Shown here: positions 39,801-51,140 of the stretch, piece by piece
Position numbering within the stretch: the stretch's first letter is position 1
Layout: the number at the start of each line of letters is the position of its first letter
Source: Nemopilema nomurai
Lineage: Eukaryota > Cnidaria > Scyphozoa > Rhizostomeae > Rhizostomatidae
Assembly: GCA_003864495.1 (NCBI GenBank)
Contig: ML133370.1
Span: 62,001-126,000 of the forward strand
Direction: 5' to 3'
DNA length: 64,000 bases
Translations under genes and position numbers: made by a program
Notes under the pieces: model-generated
What the model saw: the letters and a program-made list of their open reading frames with translations, nothing else
Database searches by the model: none
Told to the model about the DNA's origin: nothing

Positions 39801-42800
39801 GAAGTGCAATTTTTCCAGCCGCAAGCAAAGATGCTGATCAACCATCCGATCGGAGGTCTCACGGGTATGAGCTAATGGTCCCTTTTTGACAGTCTCACTA
39901 AGCGTTGATGTACAGAGCCTATGATTTTGAACTTTATGTTCGTTGTCGTTGCAGCTAGCTCTATTTCGTTCTTGGATTATAAATTAATGGATTTGACACA
40001 ATTTTTGAAAGATATTGAAAAGGTTGTTAACTTACCAGCTTGTTAAAATATTAGATGCTCCGTTTTTGGTTACTGCCTTCAAAAGCATAGAAAATCATTT
40101 AAATCGTCCCTTCTTCGATTGTGCTTTCGACAACAAGCTATTTGCAGGCCAGAGCTATTTAAATGTTTGTAGATTAAATGGCTGTCTCATGTAGATGCTC
40201 CAATATAATAGTGACAAGTACCATGTGTCCAAGTGTTGGAAGGGAATACTGATACTCGCCTCAGCGCGTTACATTACACGAGATGTATTGCTGCGTATGA
40301 TTCATAGAATCGCAACATCCGTACGAGTGATTTGTGGTAGTTTACGGTTGCAGCCATTTGCCATTTCTGCCTTTCGAATCGGTTTAAAACATTAACTATC
40401 TTTGATTTATCTAACTTTTGGTTTTCCAGGAAGGAATCAAGTGTCAAATCGGAAAAATCGACAACAAAACAAGAGGCAAGCGGAAAGGAAAGGGAATCCT
40501 CCAAGCCTCGTTCTGAAGACGAGTTAAAGTACGTTAAGACTGCGAAGAAGGGGAGCTCGCCATCAAGGCACGAGAAAGGAAGGGACTCAGAATCTGACAA
40601 GAGTGACAGGTATGTCTATAACCTCTTTTCTTCTGGTAAATCTGCAGTTTCTTTCTCTATGATGGTTTGTTATTATTTAGTGAATTTCACATATTTCGGG
40701 GCGAATTTCACTTATAAATATAGATTAGCGTCAAAATAAGCGTGGTTTTGGGGTTATGTTGATCAGGGTCCATGTTTAGTTGTCAACAGACGCCCCCTTG
40801 CTTCAAGCAAAGTGAGGCTGACAACAGCAAAGAAACGCAGTTGTTCAATTTTCTATATAGGCAAATAGACCCCACTGCATGCGTGGTCAAATGTAATGCT
40901 GTCACTTTCTTTGCTTTCAGGAGTCAGCGTTCAAGATCAACGGCAGGGAAATCTTCGAAGTCGCAAGAAGAAAGGTTGGTTATGACGTCATCCGCTGTCT
41001 TCATCCATTGGATATTGCCAATCTGCTTATTTGTTTGGTCGATTCTTCTCTGTCCTCATTTTTCCCTCAACTTCCAATTTTCAACTGTGCTACAGCTTTT
41101 CCTACTGTTTTTATTTTCATTTTATATTGCTGTCAAGGTATTAAGGCTATGCTGATTATGGTTATGTACCGAATTTGTAAACTATGTCAAGGTACACCCT
41201 CACAGTAGCAATTGAGAATAGTCACTAATTGTAATAATCCCGATAATTGTCTTCTCACGCTCCCATTTTGTAACAAAACTCAACATGCTCACGAAATTCA
41301 AAAAAACGGCCTAAAAACTAGGTCCCAGTCCTAATCTAACTACACGTCATAAATGTACTTTGCGGACTAGCGCAACGGAACGAACAAAACAATGTCGCAA
41401 ATAACTAAAATCAGTTCAGTTACAATGAAAAATCACTACACTAGAAAATCACTGTATCATAAATTGCCTCTATTCACCTTGTTGCCAGCGAGTTGAAGCC
41501 GTTATTTCGGCTTTTCTTTCCGATTGAGAAATAGATCTATATGTTCACACGCTGTTATTTTATTCATAGGAGTCATGAAAAATCTCGAAGCCGAAGCCGA
41601 GAGAAAGACCGCGAAAAGGAGAAGGAAAGAGAAAAAGAAAAAGAGAAGGAAAGAGAAAAAGAAAAAGAGAAGGAAAGAGAGAAGCATAGGGAATCGGATA
41701 AGGAGAAGGAAAGAACCCCACGAGAAAGGGACCGGTCGAGTTTGGATTCTTCCAAGGAAAGAGCAAGTCGCAAGAATAGACAGCATTCTCCGCTGCAAGA
41801 TGGTATGCGATTTCTACGTGAAGCTCAACCCATAAAAATTGTCTCTTGCAAATGTCTCTTTCGAATACAAAAACATCTAACTGAATCTTATTGCATTCAT
41901 TTGATGTTTTATTACTAATTTTACATAGTTTTTTGTGAAATAATCGATTTTGATTAATTGTTTGCTGTTAGAAGCTTCTTTGAAAGTTTGTTAGAAGCAT
42001 TTTATTTATAGTGCTTATAGCTTTCTTTTATCAAGAATTGAGCAGGTATGTTTACAGTGAAGGTAGCAGTATTAAAGTGTTTTTGCTTCCATTTCAATGC
42101 TGTGGATTAATAACCAAAAATCATCGTATTCACCGTCACTCTAGTGCGTTCACCTTTTCCTAGATGCAAAAAAGCGAAAAGTTGATGACACCAAGTTTGC
42201 TCCCCCGTCCAACAAGGTTGGTATATTTGCCCCATTTCACCCCATCATTACTTAGATCATCTTGAGCTGCGTTGCAACGTCTTATTTTTTCGCTTCTTGC
42301 TTTCCAGGAAGGAACTCCAGGATCGCGGTCTGACGACGGCAAAAAGGTAAATTTTTGCATTTTCTCTATTGCACAGACTACCTCATGTAGTTTAATATTT
42401 TGCATCCTGTTGCGATGGTGAAATTCCAATTTTGTTGTCTTATTTGCACCACCATCGCAAAGCTCTTTCTCCAAGCTGGGAACAAGTTGGGGTGTGGTTT
42501 ATCTGACAGGCACCAATTGAATATGAGCAGCCTGTATGAGGAAAAGTAGTGAAAAGTAGGAAAAGGAGAAGTGAGAAAACTAGAATGTATGAACAGTAGG
42601 TTGTTAGAGGGGTCGCTGTAGGAAAGTTGTTCATATTAGCTTTATAACCTTAATAAGTAGGAGGGCTCCTTTATAAACTGTGCTTTTTAAGCCAACCGAC
42701 CAAAGCAGCACTTGGAGATCTCAGAAATACCCGGCTTGTTTGATAGCTGGTTTCCCTGTCTGTCTGTCAAGATTTCTCAGTTATCTTCAGATTGCGTGAA

Positions 42801-45800
42801 AGCAATTTGGCTGTTTTCATCTATTACAGAAACAATTAAGAAAGTGGATAAGGGGTGTTGGCTATCAACAACAAAAAACAAGAAAGAAAAGTTGTGAAAA
42901 ACAAGAAGCCGCTACTTGTGTTGTCCTCCTGGCCAGCCATCCTTTCATTAAACCTACCCGTACCCTTTCCCATTGCACTCACTCCCCATCCTACTACTTC
43001 ATTCTGTGTCTTGTAACTATGCAACTGCACTATTATGTGCCTTTATTTTGCTCATGAACAAGTCTTTCTCCCGACTTGACCTGCGACGTTTTTTGGTCCA
43101 GGAGCCTTCCTTCCCCTTTTGCCAAAAAACTTTAAAGCGGTTGGTTATCTTTGAATTATTAATATCTTTTTCGTAGATTATCGTTGAAACACTTGAAAAA
43201 GTTCCACTTTTCACAGACGAGCCTAATCGGTTGTGATCAGAATAACGCTGTGTTTGAATCCAAAATGATATGAGTTCTTTTAATTCCCATCTCAAAACAG
43301 CGCTTTCCAAAGGCTTCAGAATAGAACTGTTCGATAGCATGCCGTTATCCATGAACAACTTATCGAAATGATATTGACCTAGTATAAATTCAATTGCTCC
43401 ACAAAGCTGCCATGCAGTTGAAAGTGGGAATGCGGCTTTTTCTTGGTTTTTTCAGCTCGAGATAAAATTCAATTAAAAATCCAGCCAGTGTTATGGTTTA
43501 GTTAAATCCTGCTGCAGTGCAATAGAGAATTTTGTCCATTCTTGAAGGAAAATGGAACATCATTTTTAAAGAAATCTTGTTAAAAGTTATAAGGCAAACA
43601 TCTCCAAAACTCTTGTGATGCTTTTCAAAAACTGTCATTAAAACTAATGCGAGGTTCAGCTGAGCCCTTTTTTGCACTTGATTATTCTTTGCGTTGATGT
43701 GCAATCTTTTTTGTCATCACATGACTTCCTAGGTTGTCGTCACAAGCGATTTCTGTCAATTTCTGTTGATGTCATCTTATCTAGAGCAACAGTTTTTATT
43801 GTCCAGCGAAAACGCCTTTTTATTTGATGTTCTTTACATGTGAGAATATTTCGAATTTATCAGCCAGCTCCAATTCAGCCTTATTTTCATGCAACCCCCG
43901 GTTTTGTTTTCATAAAACTCCAACTTTGGTTGCTGCTGTTGGTTTCGGCGCCCAGCGTTACGAAGGTGACGTCAGGTTGCTCCTTCTTTCCAATGACCAA
44001 GAGGCCACGCAGTACTTTTTGACGACGATTGCAATGGTATCAAATACTCATGATTGTGGTATCATCTTGTAGGAAAAGAAGGACAAAGATAGAGAAAGGG
44101 AAAAAGATAAAGACAAGAAAGGCGAACGGAAAAGGGTAACATTTACTTATCTTTTACGTTTTTGTTTCTATCGTGGCTATGCAAGGTACCAGGGTATTTA
44201 CTAGACATGTATTCTAAAATTGCCTATCACTGCTAGCTGTTTCAAGGGGGAGACTCAGGTGCATATTCAGGTAATGCAGTGAAGCAATGGATAGTTTATT
44301 CATTTATGTCGTTGGTACACTTGCACCTGCTTAACTTTAATCTTTTTGTCGACTCATTAGACATCATTAGAAGCATCTGGTGAAATGAAGGATCCAAAAC
44401 GCCGCAAAGGGGGCAAGTATTATTCAAACCTTGCTTTGTGTATTCCCCCATTGACGATATAAGGTTGGAAGTTCCTTGCCGGAATGGTGTACCCGATTTT
44501 TGAACTGATACATTTATTTTGTTTGGCGTAAGTTCTGTGGCAGATCTTCTTCGGCTCATTCGAGTTCTGAATTCCTTCCTCAACTATAATTTCATCATAC
44601 GAGCTGTTTTGCCAAGGTTTGATCGCGAAACACATCCTTTCCATTGCTTGATGACCAGTTTCAGAAACATGTTCCTGTTTTGGATAACATTTTTCAAAAT
44701 AACCACCTTGGTATTTATCTGCCTTGATTTCTATCTGTTTTCCTAAGATCATTTTTACTGTTAATCCTTTTTTATAGACAGCCCAGAAAGAACGTCGAAG
44801 AAAACTGAGGTTTTTTGAATTTTTTTATTTCAGCTTTCACATCTTTGTCCTCGGTGTAGCTTTTTGACCCCCTTTCAACTAAAAAACGCTTAGACCTGCT
44901 TTTCAGCGTCCTTTTTAATGTACTTTCCCTATCCACATTCGCGTTTCTATTTTCTGCCACGTCTTGGTTTTCTGTTCCATGGTGGACTTCTTATTTTCCT
45001 TGTTTTATTTCAGCCTCTTAGAAAAGATAAAGATAAAGATAAGGAAAAAGATAAAGATAGAGAAAAGGACGGCAAAGTGAAGCTGAAGGACAAAACTCAC
45101 GAAAAAGAGCATGATAAATCAAGTAGAAAGGTCTGTGTTTCTACCCAGTTTGACCCAGTTGACCTATTCGTCCAGTTTTCCATCTTGCACGGATTTTTCT
45201 CTTGCACAGCTTTTGGTGATCAGAATGCGCTGATATCAAGACAGGAAATCGTACGACTTTTTGCCGCAGTTGTTGTTTCTTTATACGCCATAGCCTGTTT
45301 CACGATATAATCTTTTTTCTAGATTATTTTAGTATTCAATTAACTATAAGCAATAGCGAATAGCAGTTTTTATCAAATCCATTAACCACCAAGCCACCAT
45401 GCTTCTGTTCAGGCTGCTTCGCATTCCTTCCCAAGCCGAATACAGTTTTCCGCGTCAGGAATCCAACAGAGTCGACAACGAAGGAGAATATCCTTTGATC
45501 CTCGTACTTTTAATTTTTTCATAAAAGCACATCCGATTACATCCGATGTAAAAGGAAAAACTGCATGCAGTAAAAAGTGAATGCACTTTTTCCCTTGGTG
45601 TTTGTTTTTCCTTGGTTTTAATTTAAATATTTGGTGCCACGCGACAAAAGATTCTTCTTCGTCTTCTTTGATCGCTCTGCAATCGCTTTGAAAAGCAAGC
45701 CAGCTAGGTCTCCTCAGACGCAAACAAAGCAGCTATATTCTGTGTTTCCCTAAAGATTATAAACTACCTCAGCTTGTTACTGCTCTGTTATCGGTCAAGT

Positions 45801-47153
45801 TCTGGCCAGGCGGGCTCTCTTCAACTCAAACAGAATATTTGATTAGAAGATGGCGAGCTATGATGACTCTAAGGTGATCAGAATTCGCAGAAGACAGAAG
45901 TCGACGTTCTGCTAATCAAATTATTAAGTTTTTAGAAGCAGCTCGGCCAACATTCAGCTTTTTATCCCCAATGAATGAAAATTCTCAAATGTTGTGACGT
46001 AATTTTCTAGGTAAAGAGATAAAACAAACCGCGATATCTAGATGGTTTGTCAGTTAATGGTTACAAACGAACTTAGTGCGTAAAAACAAAGTTCTTTGGG
46101 TCACGGTTTATCATCATTTCGTATTAACACTCATTTGAAATCTCTCAACTTCCCATCTGCTCCGTTTTATTTGTTTAGCCAGTCTAATCTACAGAAGGCG
46201 GAATTTTTTTAGTGTTTTTCGATAGGCTTGTAATCAGACGATGACCTATAAAGCACGGAACAGTGGAAAATCATGGTTATAAAGCAGCATAATTTTTGCA
46301 TACTTTTTCGTGTGTCATACCTTGGAATAAGCAAACATCCAGCATGCAAAATGTATGTTTCCGCCCCTCGGTGCTATTTTGAAGTTTATTGCAATTGTCC
46401 GTGCTATTGTGCGTGTTTATTGCAATATTCCGTGTCAGAATTCGCTGACCTTTGGTGTATTGACTCATGCACTTAAACTCTGTTTGTCATTGATTCCCTT
46501 TTCCAGCATCCTTTTCCATAGGTTTTAGTATCACGATAATTCCTCTTCATAATTGTCAACATACGGAAATGCGCTGCAGAAAACCGTTGCTTGTCGGCTA
46601 ATAATGGCGGGTGAAATACGGCTTGCCATGTAAACATGTTGCTTATGGATGTGGAATGACGGTGTTTGCCTTGCGCTTCTTGTGAAATAATTAGTCTGTT
46701 AGCGGCAAGGAATGTTTTTGGTAACAGGTGCAGAAATGTTGGATTTTGAAAGTGTAGACCGAATTATTTATTATTGTCGATGTTCTAATAGTTATAAACA
46801 TTACTCATAATTGTCATTTTTAATTATTGTCAATGTTCGTCAATCGAAAAACCATACCAATCAGTCATCGTCTAAATTATTATCAGTCATCATGATCTAT
46901 CGCCATCTTAATCACAACCATCAGTGATCGGTATCACCTTCTAAGCAATTGATTGCGCGCCAAAGAATCACCTACGACTGATTTAAGCTAACATGTTGGA
47001 TGATAGTGGTCTGTGTGGAGGGTGTGTTTCATATCATCGTGCTATTTGTTTCAGGAGAAGCCATCGCCAGATAGAAGCAAGCATTCCGCAAAAGAAAAAG
47101 ATAGCAAAGATGATGAGACCCGATCAAGAAAACAGTATCCTTTGTGTCAATAA
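19289..47153 (+). CDS. THOC2: THO complex subunit 2 (THOC2), about 47 exons, 1548 aa
   Basis: Largest scaffold subunit of the nuclear THO/TREX complex, which couples transcription to mRNP packaging and export. The gene is 27.9 kb. The 47 exons I assembled sum to 4647 nt with all phases consistent (human THOC2 is 1593 aa). Residues 1 to about 1190 form the helical THO2 body, with blocks nearly identical to human such as [47 protein letters not shown] and [13 protein letters not shown]. Residues about 1192-1548 are a disordered Lys/Glu/Arg/Ser tail with an [11 protein letters not shown] stretch and an AKKRKVDD nuclear localisation signal near 1399. It is divergent from PIGZ. Exon coordinates are given in the three following entries. 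Weakest points are exons 36-37, inferred from phase, and the 3' terminal exon, which may have alternatives. Confidence 0.95.
20851..21534. mobile_element. 684-bp MITE-like DNA transposon in THOC2 intron 4
   Basis: Perfect 15-bp terminal inverted repeats, CAGGGGCGGATCCAG at 20851-20865 and CTGGATCCGCCCCTG at 21520-21534, are flanked by ATTAT on both sides (20846-20850, 21535-21539). Subterminal GGGTGCTCA motifs also face each other. CAGGGGCGGATCC ends are typical of hAT-type non-autonomous elements; those usually make 8-bp duplications, so the 5-bp flank leaves the superfamily open. A second, internal inverted pair (CAAACTCCCCCTGGTT at 21038-21053 and its complement at 21259-21274) lies inside. 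No transposase frame is present. Confidence 0.85.
22096..22317 (+). other. Unplaced open segments in THOC2 intron 5
   Basis: After an AG at 22094-22095, in phase with exon 5, a 30-codon frame ([19 protein letters not shown] and onward) runs to a TAA. A second frame from 22194 reads [18 protein letters not shown] and ends near a possible donor (AAG|GTACAT). Neither part is needed to align THOC2 with the human protein. They look more protein-like than surrounding intron. Options are a poison or alternative terminal exon, or a decayed fragment of another gene. I do not recognise the protein. Confidence 0.25.
26597..26720 (+). repeat. Intronic repeat family R1, copy A
   Basis: A 124-bp segment starting GCATACTGCCTGATTCGGCA and ending TTTTCAAGACGA, in THOC2 intron 14. 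By eye it is roughly 80-85% identical to copy B with no gaps. It contains a TTGTGTTTAACAG stretch that resembles a splice acceptor. Confidence 0.8.
27989..28112 (+). repeat. Intronic repeat family R1, copy B
   Basis: A 124-bp segment in THOC2 intron 17 starting GCATACTACCTGATTCGGCA and sharing CTGTCGTACTGTTGTATGCC with copy A. It contains TTGTGTTTTACAG, an acceptor-like motif. Confidence 0.8.
28430..37596 (+). CDS. THOC2: THOC2 exons 18-35 (central and C-terminal body)
   Basis: Exons: 28430-28523, 29003-29083, 29354-29450, 30436-30553, 30883-31062, 31609-31773, 32017-32079, 32348-32454, 32886-33012, 33749-33893, 34499-34656, 34947-35007, 35366-35433, 35638-35760, 36235-36303, 36809-36924, 37048-37126, 37540-37596. 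This is the best conserved part: [63 protein letters not shown] and [13 protein letters not shown] all have near-identical human counterparts. Exon 24 and exon 27 ([16 protein letters not shown]) fall in charged segments. The 1.76-kb intron after exon 35 contains the minisatellite. Confidence 0.9.
30095..30219 (+). repeat. Intronic repeat family R1, copy C (diverged)
   Basis: About 125 bp in THOC2 intron 20. It keeps GCATACTACCTGATTGG at the start, a TATGCTATATTG..GTCTTGTATTTTGCAG core and a TCAAGACGA end. It is clearly related to copies A and B but more diverged. All three copies lie in the same orientation. Confidence 0.65.
35201..35292. repeat. 26-bp tandem repeat in THOC2 intron 29
   Basis: Three copies of a 26-bp unit starting TGACTTCCATTTCAATTGAA and ending TTGACC occur at 35201-35226, 35227-35252 and 35267-35292, with a 14-bp partial copy between the last two. 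Each unit holds the palindrome TTCAATTGAA. Confidence 0.9.
37636..38719. repeat. 14-bp minisatellite, about 77 units, in THOC2 intron 35
   Basis: The array is 1084 bp of the unit CTTAAGATCGTARA, where R is A or G. The two forms (GTAAA and GTAGA) often alternate, giving a 28-bp higher-order period in places. A third variant has CTTTAG in place of CTTAAG, and CTCAAG and CTTCAG occur rarely. Each unit contains two palindromes, CTTAAG and GATC. The first units at the left edge are degenerate (CGTCAACTTACGAC, then CGTCAACTTAAGAT, CGTTAAC.., CGTATAC..) and grade into the consensus. A short region near 38150-38190 has units with deletions or insertions. It lies wholly within an intron, 39 bp after exon 35. 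Confidence 0.97.
39357..47153 (+). CDS. THOC2: THOC2 exons 36-47 (charged C-terminal tail)
   Basis: Exons: 39357-39405, 39819-39864, 40430-40609, 40921-40974, 41570-41802, 42164-42216, 42308-42346, 44073-44135, 44361-44412, 44778-44809, 45014-45130, 47055-47153. Exons 36 and 37 were chosen because only this pair carries phase 0 through to the phase-2 entry of exon 38 without a stop. Exon 40 encodes SR and EK/ER repeats; exon 41 has the KKRKV signal. Exon 44 ends at a GC donor (GCAAGT). Exon 47 ends in TAA at 47151-47153. Low-complexity tails align poorly, so individual small exons here carry more risk than the body. Confidence 0.72.
41619..41684 (+). repeat. 24-bp coding tandem repeat in THOC2 exon 40
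   Basis: The purine unit GAGAAGGAAAGAGAAAAAG plus AAAAA (24 nt, eight codons, EKEREKEK) occurs at 41619-41642 and 41643-41666 and partially after that. The unit length is a multiple of three, so copy-number change keeps the frame. The tract leaves all three forward frames and some reverse frames open by chance. Confidence 0.85.
44413..44777 (+). other. GC-AG intron of THOC2
   Basis: The exon ending AAA GGG G is followed by GCAAGT, and the next exon begins AC AGC CCA after TTTATAG. Only this GC donor joins the two in the correct phase to read [18 protein letters not shown] introns are a known minor class with otherwise strong donors, as here. Confidence 0.7.
45413..45580 (+). other. Possible alternative 3' terminal exon of THOC2
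   Basis: After CTTCTGTTCAG at 45412, a frame of 55 codons in phase with exon 46 reads [16 protein letters not shown] and onward, includes QQSRQRRR, and stops at TGA 45578-45580. It is basic and serine-rich like the tail. No conservation can be judged from one sequence, and the main model skips it in favour of 47055-47153. Confidence 0.3.
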
Positions 47154-50100
47154 CCTATCTTTTCAATGACGTACTCGTTTTTTTGATTTTTAGACGTGTC
47201 TCATTTTTAAGTATAACAGTGGCAAGTGACGCGTTGAGTTTTTATTCACATCTGTGTACCAACTTTCCCTGATACCTGAAAACGCGTTGATCAAATCACG
47301 AGCCACGCCCACTGGGGCCTTCGGGTTACATAAACAGATAGAATCAGCGACAACTGACCCGGGTCATTCGGTGTTGACAATGGACTGCTAGTGGTTTCCA
47401 GTCATGCGCCCGCAGATCTATGTTGTTTATGAGACAGTGGCTGGTGAGAACTCAACAAGGCGAGCACCCTACACATTGGAGGATTAACCCACGCTGGTGC
47501 GATGTTCTACCCGGTTTCCCAAGCAAGCTCAAGATGCTTTGAGTCGATATTCCTCCTTCAGCAGATTTCGGGGACTGGGCTCGATTATGACGTCGTTGCT
47601 CATGTTTCTGAAGAAGATTGTGTCAACCTTGCACGTTAATTCTCTACTCCCTTTTGAATGATTGTTCTATGTCTATGACTATTCAAAATGAGACTTTTGC
47701 AAGTTAATGACACCATTGAATTAACTCCGGCTTTGTCCTCTTTAAAATACGCATTTTTGTTGTTCGAGTATCATGACTGCAGTTTCCTTAACCTTCAAAC
47801 AGTCGCTCTTCAAAACCTGCAAGTAAAGACAAGTAGACCATGCTGTAAATTGACTGTATTTAGGGAATCTTATTCATGTTGCTGTTCTCTTGTGAATGTA
47901 CATTTTTAATTTTTCAATCGCAACGCACAGGCTACTGGACCTTTTTTGTATGGGGCCTCGTTTTATTGTACTGACGATTGAAACTGAGACTGTGAACCTC
48001 GTTAGCAAGGATTGTTATATCAAATTTGTATTTAACTCTTTGAAATGTCTATGATCTCGAAAGAACAAATCGCTAACCATGCAAGGTGTGGCTTCTTTTC
48101 TTCAGTCTTGTGGATAAATAGGGTCAATGAAATGTGACGAAATTGAGTATATCATCGTCAAAACATTGATACAATCTCCAGGGGGGGTTGATAAAAAGCT
48201 CTCCATCAAACTGGCTATCCTCTCACACTTACGAGCTGATTTGCCACCAAACCTTCCCTGAGTCAAGCGTGGATCCAGAGGCTTTGATCGTGTCCTGGAG
48301 GGGAATATTTCACACCGTATCATTAGTTTTAAAGACACCCATAAGTATGGTCAAGCACGGGATATTGCACCTGGAAGGAGCCTCTCAAGAAGCTTCTATT
48401 AGCTCTTAACAATTTTCTAATCCACACCAATAGAATTGGCTGCTTCTTGATTTTGGATTCACTACCACTGACGGACGCACCCCGGGGCTGGCTTCAGTGT
48501 AATCGTCTGCGTTCGTCTGAGGAGTTCCCCGTGGAACACGCGAAAGCAACCTGATATTTGGTCTCCATTGACCATTGAGCGGGTATCAGCCATCAGTGCT
48601 GAGATAGACCACGTGCGTAGAACAAAAGGGGTTACTATTTATCAATTTGTGTGAGGTTCAATGGGCATTTCTTAGATTTGTTTGTGCAGAGCCGTGAAGC
48701 TGTTAAAATAGGGTAGTGTTGTCCTTTGTACTCGTCCTTTCAGGATGACAATCAAACAGTGACGAACATCGCGACTATTTGACGACCGACGGCCATCTGT
48801 CCCAGTGGAGTTACTCCAGCACACTGAAAGCCTTTGGTGACGTCAAGCGTTTAATTGTTGTCTGCCTGTCTGTATTACGCCTCTAGTCCAGTGCCCCTTC
48901 TCATCGCTAAGGCAGGGAAATAGGAGTCTGATATCTAAGCGGGTTGGTGTCTTTTTCTTCAAAACCAGCACAATTTTGACGTAGATCTGCGCAGAAATTA
49001 GATTGAACAGTGCTGATTGTTGGATGCCTTTCCCCAAAATTCGTTCTCCTGGTTGCTGGAGTAAAGTGTTCGCAAATGTTATGCTAACATTTTCCAATTA
49101 GTATGTATGTTAAGCCATATAATAGTAAGCACTTAAAAACCATTTTGTTTGTTGTTTAAACAGTTGTGTAAAGCAAACGTGTTCTTGTGGCTGAAAGACA
49201 GTAGTCTGCTTCGAAAGCGCCTGTTCATTTGCAATCATTCAAGTTGTCTGGTGACGATATGGTTCTCTTCTTACCAGGGCAGGTTGCTACATGAAATTCT
49301 GCCTCTGTTTAAACAACGGCTGTGCTATTCCAAAAAGAGCTCGCAAGTCGAAGGATTTGCATAGAAAGCATCACAGTGGTCTATTTATCCGGACTTCCGA
49401 TATATTTACAAGCTGAGCCTCGTTGAAACTCATTAGATATTTTTAGTTATTTTTATTTGTTGTATCAAGAAGCCCTCCCCCTTGCATTTTTGCAAATTGT
49501 ACATTGTGAAATTTGTCACAGCCTTCCTTGGTTCTTTTTGCTCATAGCAAAAAGTGTTTTAATTCATCTTGCCTTTCCTAACTTTCTTTGATTCTTTGAG
49601 TGCGTTTGGCAATAGGAACTCTTCAAACGATGTAATGTTACGTTTGGCAATAGGAACTTTTCAATTAGGATGTAAATTTGTTGGTAACTACAACGTATGT
49701 GCAGCGCTAGGCTAAAACCAGAACTGATTTGCTTTTCTCTTCTAATAAAAATTTGAGTAGCTGACCATATAATTTTAATGCGCAACATAAAAGCTTTTAT
49801 TCACAAAAGTTGTTTACTTCACTTTTGACGTACACTTAATTATTACAAGAGTTGGGCAAGGTGTTATCTGTTCATTTTCTAGTTATAAAGTTATAAGTGA
49901 TTGAGATTTTCAATGGTTTAATCTTCAGAAGCAACTTTGACAAATTAGGAGGCGTAGAGTGAATGTTATATTAAGCCATGAAATCAAATAATTTTAAATT
50001 GAATATTTGACTGAAATTTATAATTCGAAATGAAAAATGTAGGATGCATTTTCAACTCATGTCTCTCAAGAATTTCGTTGATAATTTCAGGGAAATAGCA

Positions 50101-51140
50101 TAAACTCCGCAGTTTTTGCAATTATCAGGTAAACTTGTTTATGAAATATTCTTGGGAAGAACATTTAAAATTTGTATGAGGTTATTATATGGTCAGAAAA
50201 TTTGTGATCAGAAAATTTCACTAGCATTTTAAAATGTTGGGTATGCGCTGCATTTGTAAAAGTGTTTTGTAAAACTGAGCCAGATATTATGTGACAACAA
50301 AGACTGAACTAAGCAATGTTGACGTTCTTGAAAGAGTTTTGATAATGGAAGCGTGTTTTCTAGAAAGCTTCGAACCTGTTCGGCTTACTTAAAAGACGTC
50401 TCCCCACGATCTTTGGTGCTTCTGCTAACAGGAGACTATTTGTAAATTCATTTGGAGACTTGAAAATATTGACTGGACATTATGCGAGCAAATAGATTGT
50501 TAACTGGTAAATCATTGGTTTTTGTTAGTAAAATTGATTGCGTATCTTCACATAAAACGTTTGCTTGGCTTTTTGCGATCGTCATAATGCCTTCCTCGCG
50601 GATGAGTTTGGTGATTCATTTTCCTAGCACGTTTTTATTATCACACCAGCGATAAAGACGACAGTGGTATGACGTAATCGTTATTGTAAGAAACTTCGTT
50701 GATGGTGTTATCGTGTCGCATAGTCTGATTTTTCACGCGGGAACAAGCCGCGGTTGGGAGAGCGATCTTTCCACCTGTTTTCTGGCAGGTGCTTCGATGA
50801 AATTATGCAAATTTCAGAAAGCAAGAGCTTTACCTTGTGCGATTAGTTAAGTACAGTCTGCGAATCTGCGAGTACTGTGTCAAAGAGGCATTGCTTGTTC
50901 TGTTTGAGCTGAAGCATATATCAAAGTTGGTGCAGGATTAGAAAGTCTAGCCTACCTCTTCAGAAGATATCACAAAGCAATCTCACGGCGGCAGCGAAAG
51001 ATCCAGTTGTTTTGATAAACTAGATATTCATAAGTATTCGTGAAAGAGCTGCAAGGAGGTTTGCCGATTAATATGATATTTGCTTTGAGCTGATGCTGTG
51101 AAGGAAATTTATTGGATGAAAACTCTGTGCTCATTTCAAA
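47154..51140. other. THOC2 to coiled-coil gene intergenic region
   Basis: No gene is recognised in about 4 kb. The part at about 47280-48650 is less AT-rich and has overlapping open frames on both strands (48188-48409 plus, 48102-48338 minus) with no recognisable domains. It may be a decayed repeat. The 3' UTR of THOC2 should occupy the left end. The remainder (48850-51100) is AT-rich. Confidence 0.45.

Noticed and set aside
41502..41835. Overlapping long frames on both strands across THOC2 exon 40
   Set aside because: They are by-products of the purine-only repeat, which lacks stop codons in several frames.
48102..48409. Overlapping 73-78 codon frames on opposite strands after THOC2
   Set aside because: No recognisable domain, and both strands are open over the same bases, so coding cannot be supported; possible decayed repeat.
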